Below are positions 1 through 10,080 of a stretch of DNA of 64,000 nucleotides, piece after piece. A program made the position numbers and the translations under genes. The first letter of the stretch is position 1. Each line of letters starts with the position of its first letter. The stretch covers positions 11,446,902-11,510,901 of the forward strand of contig NC_087076.1 of assembly GCF_026151205.1 (NCBI RefSeq), in the 5' to 3' direction. The DNA is from Bolinopsis microptera. Lineage: Eukaryota > Ctenophora > Tentaculata > Lobata > Bolinopsidae. The notes beneath the pieces were generated by a model. The model searched no databases and was not told the origin of the DNA. It saw nothing but the letters and a program-made list of their open reading frames with translations.

Positions 1-44
1 TTTAAGTTTTAACCCGCCATAATTAAACGAACTAAGGTATTCAG

Positions 45-156
45 ATTGAAATTGAATGCTGGCTCCGCTAGAGGAGATTCTGAAGTAATTTTACCGTCAA
101 GAGAACTTAGAGAATGTCTCAATCATATACGAAAAACTACCATCGAAATCAAATAA
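45..156 (+). CDS. possible 3'-terminal exon of an unknown gene entering from the left
   Basis: After an acceptor-like CAG at 42-44, a frame reads without a stop from 46 to TAA at 154-156, 36 codons with varied composition including GDSEVILPSRELRE. A second stretch at about 210-230 in another frame reads YDSEVIL, which may be a decayed paralogous exon. An alternative is that the exon stops at the GT after DSE, near 85. I do not recognise the product. A frame this short is not rare by chance in AT-rich DNA, so the call is tentative. Confidence 0.22.
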
Positions 157-343
157 AAGTGCTTTATTTTGAAATCGAACCCAAAACTCCAGCAGAAACA
201 TATGATTCCGAGGTGATTTTAATTTCAACAAACAGAAGAGTTTTGCTTTTGATCTATGGCTGCGGTTTAAAGCTTGTACCACTGGCTAGTTACAACCCGC
301 ACTTTAATTTCAACCAATAAAACTTGTTTCAGACCTGTTACAG

Positions 344-694
344 GTTCCACCCCAATCATATATCTTGACGCGAATAAAAACTACGTCATGGAGATAAATG
401 ATGATAATGAAAATCTAATTATTATTGGCTGCAATGAGCGTTAGTATAGTAACAAATAGAGATAGAAACAAACTACTATCCGTCAAACCCGAAGAAATGT
501 GTAAATGCGATTTTCTGAAGAATATCTGTCTTTTAAGAGAATGTTAACGTCACTATTTCATCAACTTAGGCTTAACCACTGGTTTGGATTTCCTCTTTTA
601 AAAATTTAATTACATAATTTTATTATAGGAGAAATGCAATATTCAAACAATATAAAGATAATTTGAAATGTCAGCAGGCATTGTCCAGCTATGA
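344..694 (+). CDS. possible two-exon 3' end of an unknown gene
   Basis: An acceptor at 341-343 is followed by an open frame containing IIYLDANKNYVMEINDD. It either stops at TAG 442-444 or is spliced at a GTTAGT donor at 440. A second acceptor at 672-674 opens a tiny exon that ends in IVQL and TGA at 692-694, and the phase matches if 439 is joined to 675. The same tiny exon, also ending IVQL then stop, recurs at 5378-5400 with related 3' flank. That recurrence is the main support. The product is unknown. Confidence 0.2.
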
Positions 695-707
695 GGTAAG
701 ACACTCT

Positions 708-789
708 TTACTGGGCGGCGCTCAGCCTGTCATTCCGCCGAATCTCTATAATATGTTTATGAACATTATAGCCTGGGGTCCCCAGGTAA
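708..789 (+). mobile_element. 82-bp hAT-like miniature element, copy 1
   Basis: The element starts TTACTGGGCGGCGCTCAGCC and ends CCCCAGGTAA, so its tips are short imperfect inverted repeats. It is flanked on both sides by GACACTCT (700-707 and 790-797), an 8-bp target duplication as made by hAT-type transposases. A related sequence at 5400-5420 has a single GACACCCT and no insert, so it acts as an empty site. It has no coding capacity. Confidence 0.75.
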
Positions 790-1012
790 GACACTCTCAA
801 CAGTATATAAAGCATTTTAAAAATCAAATAAAACAGTAACAAATTAAGAAAATTAGGGTAGATTTTATAAAAAACCTCCTTGTAGTATTTATATATGGGT
901 TTTTTATAAATTTAAAAATAGACTTTTCTATTCCGATGATATATTGCAGCACAATTTAAATGCCCATTGCAACGAACAGTCTAGGCACCCCTGAGCATTT
1001 ATGTTTTAAACA

Positions 1013-1090
1013 TCGTTCACATGAATTACGTGATCACTTTTTGGACAATTTTAAACCCCCTCCTTCCCCCCTCCGTAATCAATTTTACAC
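1013..1090 (-). mobile_element. relic of the TTAA-flanked MITE family
   Basis: The stretch from TCGTTCACATGAATTACG to the CCCTCCGTAATCAA block matches, in order, the terminal 75 bp of the intact element at 26658-27114. One end and the flanking TTAA are lost. Confidence 0.4.
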
Positions 1091-1232
1091 ATATCTATTG
1101 TGTCAAAATTACACTAGCGTAATCATTTGAAAAGATTGGTCCAGATCCAGATTGCAGTAGGTTGGAGACTTCTCACCCCTCTGAATCCCATGATGAATAT
1201 CAATGGGTTACACTCTGAAGTCTGAAGTATAG

Positions 1233-1705
1233 TCATTGACAACTGGTCAATACAGAAACACTGTTGAAGTGCTCAGCAATCACCAGTGACGTGGGTTTGT
1301 CTTCTGGAGGAACGCTGTTGGAGTGCTCAGCAATCTCCGGTGAGTTGGGTTTGTATTCTGGAGGAACGCTGTTGGAGTGCTCAGCAATCTCCGGTGAGTT
1401 GGGTTTGTATTCTGGAGGAACGCTGTTGGAGTGCTCAGCAATCTCCGGTGAGCTGGGTTGATCAACTGAAGGAACACTATTGGAGTGCTCAGCAATCTCC
1501 GGTGAGCTGGGTTGATCTTACTGGGCTGCGCTCAGCCTGTCATTCCGCCAAATCTCTAATGAACATGATAGCCTGAGGTCCCCAGGTAAGGTTGATCAAC
1601 TGAAGGAACACTGTTGGAGTGCTCAGCAATCTCCGGTGAGCGGGGTTGATCTTCTAGAGGAACACTTTTGGAGTGCTCAGCAATCGCCGGTGAAGTGGGG
1701 TGAAC
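1233..1705 (-). repeat. 54-bp minisatellite encoding an 18-residue receptor-tail repeat
   Basis: About seven to eight tandem units of 54 bp. Read on the minus strand, each unit gives SPEIAEHSNSVP plus six variable residues. The units nearest the receptor (1590-1705) are translated as its tail. Those at 1236-1517 lie beyond a transposon-supplied stop but still keep the same sense frame down to a TGA at 1233-1235. That TGA was probably the original stop of the receptor. Confidence 0.85.
1518..1589 (-). mobile_element. 72-bp hAT-like miniature element inside the receptor tail, copy 2
   Basis: Same family as 708-789 (TTACTGGGCTGCGCTCAGCC to CCCCAGGTAA). It is flanked by GGTTGATC at 1510-1517 and 1590-1597, a clean 8-bp target duplication created from one minisatellite unit. 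It supplies the TAG that now ends the receptor frame (stop at 1556). Confidence 0.8.
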
Positions 1706-3224
1706 TTTCTGCAGATGTGGTAGTGTTCCGAGGATTGTATTCGAGTTGTAAATTTGCTGCTCAATCTCATTATCAACACGATATTGAACTCGCTCCTTGA
1801 TTGTCGCAAAACATTTACTCCCGATTGTCCACATATATGAGGTTATATTTTTATACATATCACTGTAAAAGATTGGGTTCAGAAGACTGTTGATTGGGAT
1901 CACGATCAGAGCAAATATCTCAAACATTTTTGCCGGAGGATTTATACCGGCATAGGTCAAGATGATGACAGTGGCTATGAAAGAGACCCAGCTGACCAGT
2001 TGTGAGATTATCATGAGAGACAATTTTACTGTCAACTGAGAAGTGTTGTCATTATTGACTGCACCAGCTTGCTGACGGGAACTTCTTGTCTTGAAAACTA
2101 TGATGATGTAGGATGCTGTGATGGCCGTAAGCAATAAAGCCACAACTACGCAGTAGATGATCTTGTACGTGTGATAGTTACCTTGCACCTTAAAGACGTT
2201 GGATATACACAGTGGGGTGTTACCGTAGTATCCTATGTCTGCAACATTAAATATCGTGTTATCGGAGGTAATGTTGGCATTTCTAAGGTCAGCTAAGATC
2301 AAGATTGTATCTGTTGAAGAACTGTTATTGAAATAGTGGCTGTGGATCCTTTGGACATCTTTTATCATATCAGGGCCTTCTCTTGATGTTATGAAGGGAT
2401 TTTTGTCCACAGCTGTTAGGGTCATGCTTGTTTGTCCGGAAAATGTTCTGGAGCTGATGAATAGGTAAAATGGGAACAATAGAATGAACAAAGCTGAGAA
2501 TAAAAACAATGACAGTAACAATCCTGACTGTATTCTTCGAAAGTTCAAAGGAGAACCCCAGTGAGCACTTTAAACACCTTAGAATACTCATAATGCCAAT
2601 GACAATCAATGAGCTATGAGAGGATACAGAGAAAATAACTCCTAGCACCATACATGCTACACTTGCACGCCAGTCTTCATCAAATTGACAGTAATCTCCT
2701 TTAATCTTTAGAACAATTGATGCAACAATCATGAAGAAAAGGTATACGCCCATTAGAAAATCATAAAAACATATTGAAAGCCGTAAAATCCTATCTATTT
2801 GAGCTGCATTTGAAGTTGGATTTTCGTGATAAGTTGTAAGACCAACAGATATGTTAATTATCATGATACTCAGACCTCCAAATGTAGCTAAAGCAGCGAT
2901 GAGTTTAGATTCCACCATAAACTCAAAAGAACCATCCAGGGTGCAGCCTGAGCACTCATCTTTTCCATTGTTACAGTCTTTCTTTCGGTCACATACCAGA
3001 CTTTCGTTTATCCAGCTGCCAGCTTTATCGACAGAGCAGTAAAAACGTCCTGGGCAACCCAACTCGTCAGCACTGTTTAGACAGTGTATTTTACCATCAC
3101 ATAAAAAGTCCACCGGATAAGAATTATTTGAATGAGCTACTGAGTCATTTTCGCACTTGAAGACCATGGAGTGGGGCATAGTCCGACTCACACCTCCAAT
3201 TCTTATGGCCGTACTCAAGCCGTT
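1556..3224 (-). CDS. LDLa-containing rhodopsin-type GPCR, frameshifted and tail-truncated (5' exons missing)
   Basis: A cell-surface receptor of the class A group with extracellular LDLa modules, as in cnidarian receptors and molluscan GRL101. The ligand is unknown. The upstream frame (3224 down to a stop at 2370) shows two Cys-rich LDLa-like modules, with CDGKIHC, NSADELGC and CDRKKDC, followed by TM1-TM4. TM5-TM7 are in a second frame (from about 2569 to 1556), with YYGNTPLCISNVFKVQ before TM5 and NSLLNPIFYSDMY (the NPxxY motif) in TM7. The two frames differ by one base and overlap at 2370-2570 across TM4 and the second extracellular loop, so there is a one-base indel there or a sequence error. 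No signal peptide is present. An acceptor-like TACAG precedes 3224 in the sense direction, so earlier exons are expected upstream but I found none. The tail ends in repeat units and then in transposon sequence. It may be a pseudogene. Confidence 0.72.
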
Positions 3225-3470
3225 CTGTATTAACTAAAAGTGTACACTGTACATGAAAGTATGACATTTTTAGCCCTCCCAGTGCTGAGAAAATAGACAA
3301 AATTTACTAATACATATTTACAAATAGTAATTAAATAATAGTAATTTACTAATAGTAAATTTTACTGTAACCATTTTGATGACTCAGTAATACTGAGTAA
3401 GTATGATCTCAGGTTTGGTTCCGATGCAGAGAATATTAGCTAGAAGGCTGGTGTTGTGGATGTACTCGGG

Positions 3471-5400
3471 ATGGAGCTAGTTCTTCAGAAGAAGTTCCAT
3501 GTTTCACTGCTATTCTTTTGTCGGCTTCGGAAATCCGATAAAACGGGTAAGTTAAATCTCATCACCAAACTACGCATCAAATAAAAAGCAGTCGTTCATG
3601 TCTGGTGAGAATTTACGTCGATAGCATCGAGTTTCATATTTCACATCGACTTACTCTCAGCAAAAGTTCGATTTGTTATAAGATAAATTTTGGAGTACAC
3701 TGTTCAATGTACAATAGACCGATTTGTGATAACTGAGTCCAGAGTCGTAACTGACTTATTTAGACTATACCTATTACATTTTGTTTCTAAATATAACTGT
3801 AATACATTGATGTAAAGTTTATTTGAATTTTGAAATAAAACGAAGGAAACACACAATGTTAGGCTTGAATCCTTCGTAAAAAACTACATTTTAGAGCCTG
3901 TAAAACAGAATATAGAATACTAGAAACCCGCCGCTAGTCGAAAGCTTTGTTCGAGGAAATTTTAAGCATCAGTTATGTTTTAATTTCTCTTCATCATATA
4001 GCCCCAAAACAATACTTTTTACCGCATCAAAAAATTTCAATCACAACCAAAGTTATAAATATATATAGGTATTTATCGGTCATCGCTAGTCAATGGTCAA
4101 ACAATCCAACAAATATGCTTTAGTTCCCGAACCCTGCTTCACTGAAAATATATGAATTACACATTTGAATCATTTCGGTAAATGTCAGGTCCCTCATCGT
4201 CTCATTTGATAGATCTGTTCAAATTGAAGTTTTTACGTATGAAAGAATTGTGATAAATAAAAAAGGAAATTTGTGCTGAATGAAATTGGTAAAATGACAT
4301 AATCTATCAAATGACTTTAGATCCTAAATCAAATGGTTAATAAATGGATATTTACGTAGGTTGACAAAACGTTAATTCAAAATTATTATCATTATATGAA
4401 ATTATTATATGAAAATTGATTGCTATGAAAATAAGTAATAGCTAGTTATGAAGACAATCCTTGAACACGGGATTCTTTGCAATATTGCCCCGACTTGACA
4501 GCACCAAGATATCCTTAGGATCGTGTGTTCTTGACAAAGCTTTGTTCGAGGAAATTTTAAAAATCAGTTATGTTTTAATTTCTCTTCATCATATAGCTCT
4601 GTTATACTGTAGACATAATGGAATTTATCTAACAATGGCGACAGCGTTGTTAGTATTCGGATTCCCAAAACGATACTTTTTACCGCATCAAAAAATACCA
4701 ATCACAACCAAAGTTATGAATATAAGTCATAGCGTGAGCGTAAATGTGAGCTAGTTTTGAAATTATGACGTAGCATACAGCATAACAACGCGCGTAGTTA
4801 AGATGTTTTTGCTCGCGCACGTGCATTTTAACGTTGCTACGCAACAGCGCAGTAAACCTTTGCTAAAATAACGACATTATTCTAACGGTTATTTTACCTC
4901 ACTTCCGACGTTAATTATAAAAAATCTAAAGCCTAAATCAAAATTCTAAGAATGCTATAGCCTATTCCTATCCTTTTTCTACAACCCTGCTAAAAATGGC
5001 GAGGTTTCAATTCCATTTGCGAGCTGGGTTTGATTTCACCAGAGGGTCATTTTGAGGTCGATTTTCGGTGTTTTTTCTTCTATGTCCCCGTTGCCGGGGA
5101 AATTTCGTCAAGTTTAAATTATAGTATAGATAGATTGTCCGAATAATGCTCAACCTCTCAATTTAGAAGATCATTCGTTTACTATTACCATTGATTTAAA
5201 CTCCATTAAATTTCAGGGTTCCCATGTTCTGAGGAAGAGAGTATGCAATTAGGACATGATAATGAAGATACTAAGTACTGCTACAGAGTTACTGCTACAT
5301 TAGTAGACCTAGACCGACCAGGACCAGGTAAACGTCATTAATATGAAATTATTCTGACAACATACAGACAATTTCAGCAATGGCCATTGTCCAACTGTAA
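3471..5400 (+). CDS. possible small three-exon gene, unknown product
   Basis: Exon 1 (3471-3546) starts MELVLQKKFHVSLLFF and ends at a GTAAGT donor. Exon 2 (5217-5327) lies between TTTCAG and a GTAAAC donor and contains HDNEDTKYCYRVTATLVD. Exon 3 (5378-5400) follows ATTTCAG and ends IVQL and TAA. Both junctions are in phase (1/2), giving about 70 residues with a weakly hydrophobic N terminus. I do not recognise it. Exon 3 has a relative at 675-694. The 1.7-kb first intron and short exons make chance assembly possible; exons 2 and 3 are better supported than exon 1. Confidence 0.28.
3941..4740. repeat. pair of diverged direct repeats
   Basis: About 120 bp at 3941-4060 (AAGCTTTGTTCGAGG onward to AAAGTTATAAATA) recurs at 4537-4720, where roughly 60-75 extra bases interrupt it. 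The shared core ACCGCATCAAAAAAT is close to the reverse complement of part of the dispersed family at 19755, 33495 and 54410. I found no gene in 3547-5216 apart from this. Confidence 0.6.
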
Positions 5401-6008
5401 GGTAAGACACCCTCACCAATAGTCGATAAACAATTACAAACCAATTTGATAAATTATATAAAATAGTGAAACTTTAACACACAGTTATCTGTAATCGGAG
5501 TCCAGGTGTGAGGGAGATTGGGTTAAATAAGTAAATACACCAGTAATGTGATGCAAAGATCAACTTTTATTTATTTTGTCGATCCAGATTCCAGTTAGAC
5601 TTAGAAGTGTGAAGAATGTGCACGCTACTACTTTGATATAAGTTTTATTATTTTAAGATGTGACAAACCTTTAGTGATTCCTAGTTTAGCAATGGTTCCC
5701 ACTTTGCTATGATGTGGAATGTGGATTCTTTCAACATAATTCTTCAGGCCTATGTTTGTTTCGTTATGTATGTATTGTATTTTGTTTTATAGTGAGCGGA
5801 GACTCTCAATTCGTCGCGTCAGTATGAATAAACAATTTTATCAACCTATTCACATCGCTAATCAGACTCATTACATTTAATAGAACAGCCACCCTCGTGG
5901 GGATTGGGGATATGATTCAAATAGATAACTTTTAACCCCCTTACAAATTAAAAGTAAGGAGATATATCAAGCGTACTCTAATCTGTTTAGTCCTGCACCG
6001 TCAATATA
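5401..6008. other. gene-free stretch
   Basis: I see no coding frame or structured repeat. The last bases (about 5990-6008) look like the degenerate outer edge of the 68-bp satellite that continues after the next element. Confidence 0.5.
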
Positions 6009-6816
6009 CCTTACTCGGGATTATTACGACGGGTTTATTAACGACCGGTTAAAATATGGTTCGGGAAAAATATGGCGAAATTGCTCAAAACCCACCACAT
6101 TTTCCCGGTCGCCATTTTACCGGTGTCCAACCTTTCAATTTTAGATTCAAAAATTTTGTCTCAGATGTAAATTTCCTTATTAGAGATAAGCAAGTTTAGA
6201 AATTTTCGCATTGCTAAAACTTGTGAAACAAGTCAAATTATCAATAATTGTTGAAAGTAGACAGAAATAATGACTCGTGGTTAATCAAACTAGATGGAAA
6301 ATAATTTTTAACATTTGAAGCGTAACAACCAGATCGATATTAAGATAAAGGGAGAGCTGTTTAGTCTTCCAATAAGTTGTAATCATTTTCGTTATCTTCA
6401 TCTGGATCATCCCTTTCATCAGTTTTAATTAATTCAAGTTTTAATTTAACTGTTACTTTTACTTTGAGTCCTATTTCATTATGTAGAGATAGTCAATACC
6501 TAAGAAATTAAAAATTGGCCTATTTAAATCAAATTTGACAATAAGGATATATGTGATATGACAAGAATTGGGCAAAAAGGTGAATTTTTTGCAATTTTAG
6601 CCAAATGAAGTCGAAAAACCTACAACAAGTGTCCCAATAGTCTTCTTTAGTGAATATAAGACAACGATTAAAATATGAGCACCCATACCCCTTGGGAACC
6701 CTATAAGCTGAGTAGGCGGGTTTATTAACGACCGGTGAAAATGTGGTTCGGGAAAAATATGGCGAAATTACCCTAAATCCACCACTTTATCCCGGTCATA
6801 ATAATCCCGAGTAAGG
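6009..6816. mobile_element. 808-bp TA-flanked inverted-repeat element (Tc1/mariner-like target)
   Basis: The left end CCTTACTCGGGATTATTA is mirrored by the right end TAATAATCCCGAGTAAGG, with TA on each side. Removing the element and one TA joins GTCAATA to TAGATAATATTTTACAG, which matches the satellite unit sequence. The insertion therefore landed in a satellite monomer. Near each end is the same direct subrepeat (TTATTAACGACCGGT, at 6033 and 6721). The family is inferred from the TA target only. Confidence 0.75.
6361..6490 (-). pseudogene. coding remnant inside the TA element (possible transposase C terminus)
   Basis: On the minus strand a frame of about 42 codons follows an acceptor-like TTTCTTAG near 6497. 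It reads GLKVKVTVKLKLELIKTDER and then an acidic tail ending NDYNLLED and stop (6361-6363). Its position inside a transposon suggests the end of an element protein. No catalytic motif is present, so the family cannot be named. Confidence 0.3.
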
Positions 6817-9800
6817 TAGATAATATTTTACAGTTAGGACACCTGAAAGCGCTGGTTAGCTACTAGTAGACCACCCCGTCTATATAGATAATATCTTACA
6901 GTGAGGACACTAGAAAGCGCTGGTTAGCTACTAGTAGACCACCCCGTCTATATAGATAATATCTTACAGTGAGGACACTAGAAAGCGCTGGTTAGCTACT
7001 AGTAGACCACCCCGTCTATATAGATAATATCTTACAGTGAGGACACTAGAAAGCGCTGGTTAGCTACTAGTAGACCACCCCGTCAATATAGATAATATCT
7101 TACAGTGAGGACACTAGAAAGCGCTGGTTAGCTACTAGTAGACCACCCCGTCAATATAGATAATATCTTACAGTGAGGACACTAGAAAGCGCTGGTCAGC
7201 TACTAGTAGACCACCCCGTCTATATAGATAATATCTTACAGTGAGGACACTAGAAAGCGCTGGTTAGCTACTAGTAGACCACCCCGTCTATATAGATAAT
7301 ATCTTACAGTGAGGACACTAGAAAGCGCTGGTTAGCTACTAGTAGACCACCCCGTCTATACAGATAATATCTTGCAGTGAGGACACTAGAAAGCGCTGGT
7401 TAGCTACTAGTAGACCACCCCGTCTATATAGATAATATCTTACAGTGAGGACACTAGAAAGCGCTGGTTAGCTACTAGTAGACCACCCCGTCAATATAGA
7501 TAATATCTTACAGTGAGGACACTAGAAAGCGCTGGTTAGCTACTAGTAGACCACCCCGTCTATATAGATAATATCTTACAGTGAGGACACTAGAAAGCGC
7601 TGGTTAGCTACTAGTAGACCACCCCGTCTATATAGATAATATCTTACAGTGAGGACACTAGAAAGCGCTGGTTAGCTACTAGTAGACCACCCCGTCAATA
7701 TAGATAATATCTTACAGTGAGGACACTAGAAAGCGCCGGTCAGCTACTAGTAGACCACCCCGTTTATATAGATAATATCTTACAGTGAGGACACTAGAAA
7801 GCGCTGGTTAGCTACTAGTAGACCACCCCGTTTATATAGATAATATCTTACAGTGAGGACACTAGAAAGCGCTGGTTAGCTACTAGTAGACCACCCCGTC
7901 AATATAGATAATATCTTGCAGTGAGGACACTAGAAAGCACTGGTTAGCTACTAGTAGACCACCCCGTCTATATAGATAATATCTTACAGTGAGGACACTA
8001 GAAAGCACTGGTTAGCTACTAGTAGACCACCCCGTCTATATAGATAATATCTTACAGTGAGGACACTAGAAAGCGCTGGTTAGCTACTAGTAGACCACCC
8101 CGTCAATATAGATAATATCTTACAGTGAGGACACTAGAAAGCGCTGGTTAGCTACTAGTAGACCACCCCGTCAATATAGATAATATCTTTCAGTGAGGAC
8201 ACTAGAAAGCGCTGGTTAGCTACTAGTAGACCACCCCGTCTATATAGATAATATCTTACAGTGAGGACACTAGAAAGCGCTGGTCAGCTATACTAGTAGA
8301 CCACCCCGTCAATATAGATAATATCTTACAGTGAGGACACTAGAAAGCGCTGGTTAGCTACTAGTAGACCACCCCGTCAATATAGATAATATCTTACAGT
8401 GAGGACACTAGAAAGCGCTGGTCAGCTACTAGTAGACCACCCCGTCAATATAGATAATATCTTACAGTGAGGACACTAGAAAGCGCTGGTTAGCTACTAG
8501 TAGACCACCCCGTTTATATAGATAATATCTTACAGTGAGGACACTAGAAAGCACTGGTTAGCTACTAGTAGACCACCCCGTCTATATAGATAATATCTTA
8601 CAGTGAGGACACTAGAAAGCACTGGTTAGCTACTAGTAGACCACCCCGTCTATATAGATAATATCTTACAGTGAGGACACTAGAAAGCGCTGGTTAGCTA
8701 CTAGTAGACCACCCCGTCAATATAGATAATATCTTACAGTGAGGACACTAGAAAGCGCTGGTTAGCTACTAGTAGACCACCCCGTCAATATAGATAATAT
8801 CTTGCAGTGAGGACACTAGAAAGCGCTGGTTAGCTACTAGTAGACCACCCCGTTTATATAGATAATATCTTACAGTGAGGACACTAGAAAGCGCTGGTTA
8901 GCTACTAGTAGACCACCCCGTCAATATAGATAATATCTTACAGTGAGGACACTAGAAAGCGCTGGTTAGCTACTAGTAGACCACCCCGTTTATATAGATA
9001 ATATCTTACAGTGAGGACACTAGAAAGCGCTGGTTAGCTACTAGTAGACCACCCCGTTTATATAGATAATATCTTACAGTGAGGACACTAGAAAGCACTG
9101 GTTAGCTACTAGTAGACCACCCCGTCTATATAGATAATATCTTACAGTGAGGACACTAGAAAGCACTGGTTAGCTACTAGTAGACCACCCCGTCTATATA
9201 GATAATATCTTACAGTGAGGACACTAGAAAGCGCTGGTTAGCTACTAGTAGACCACCCCGTCAATATAGATAATATCTTACAGTGAGGACACTAGAAAGC
9301 GCTGGTTAGCTACTAGTAGACCACCCCGTCAATATAGATAATATCTTTCAGTGAGGACACTAGAAAGCGCTGGTTAGCTACTAGTAGACCACCCCGTCTA
9401 TATAGATAATATCTTACAGTGAGGACACTAGAAAGCGCTGGTCAGCTATACTAGTAGACCACCCCGTCAATATAGATAATATCTTACAGTGAGGACACTA
9501 GAAAGCGCTGGTTAGCTACTAGTAGACCACCCCGTCAATATAGATAATATCTTACAGTGAGGACACTAGAAAGCGCTGGTCAGCTACTAGTAGACCACCC
9601 CGTCAATATAGATAATATCTTACAGTGAGGACACTAGAAAGCACTGGTTAGCTACTAGTAGACCACCCCGTTTATATAGATAATATCTTACAGTGAGGAC
9701 ACTAGAAAGCGCTGGTTAGCTACTAGTAGACCACCCCGTTTATATAGATAATATCTTACAGTGAGGACACTAGAAAGCACTGGTTAGCTACTAGTAGACC

Positions 9801-10080
9801 ACCCCGTCTATATAGATAATATCTTACAGTGAGGACACTAGAAAGCACTGGTTAGCTACTAGTAGACCACCCCGTCAATATAGATAATATCTTACAGTGA
9901 GGACACTAGAAAGCGCTGGTTAGCTACTAGTAGACCACCCCGTTTATATAGATAATATCTTACAGTGAGGACACTAGAAAGCGCTGGTTAGCTACTAGTA
10001 GACCACCCCGTTTATATAGATAATATCTTACAGTGAGGACACTAGAAAGCACTGGTTAGCTACTAGTAGACCACCCCGTC
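6817..10080. repeat. 68-bp satellite array, about 48 units
   Basis: The monomer contains TCTTACAGTGAGGACACTAG, AAAGCGCTGGTTAGCTACTA and GTAGACCACCCCGTC. Units vary at a few fixed positions: TCTATATAG/TCAATATAG/TTTATATAG, GCGCTGG/GCACTGG, GGTTAGC/GGTCAGC. Rare variants (TCTTTCAG at 8187 and 9345; CAGCTATACTAG at 8287 and 9445) recur at a spacing of 1158 bp, which is 17 units plus a 2-bp insertion. Part of the array was therefore copied as a 17-unit block. There are no spacers and no coding frame. It is not a CRISPR. Confidence 0.95.

Noticed and set aside
1264-1576. Plus-strand frames in the 54-bp repeat
   Set aside because: The repeat's coding sense is the minus strand, continuous with the receptor tail.
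4461-4754. 97-codon plus-strand frame
   Set aside because: It overlaps a dispersed repeat copy whose partner at 3941-4060 does not keep the frame.
6817-10080. CRISPR-like regular array
   Set aside because: Units are contiguous 68-bp monomers without unique spacers, no cas genes are present, and the setting is eukaryotic. It is a satellite.
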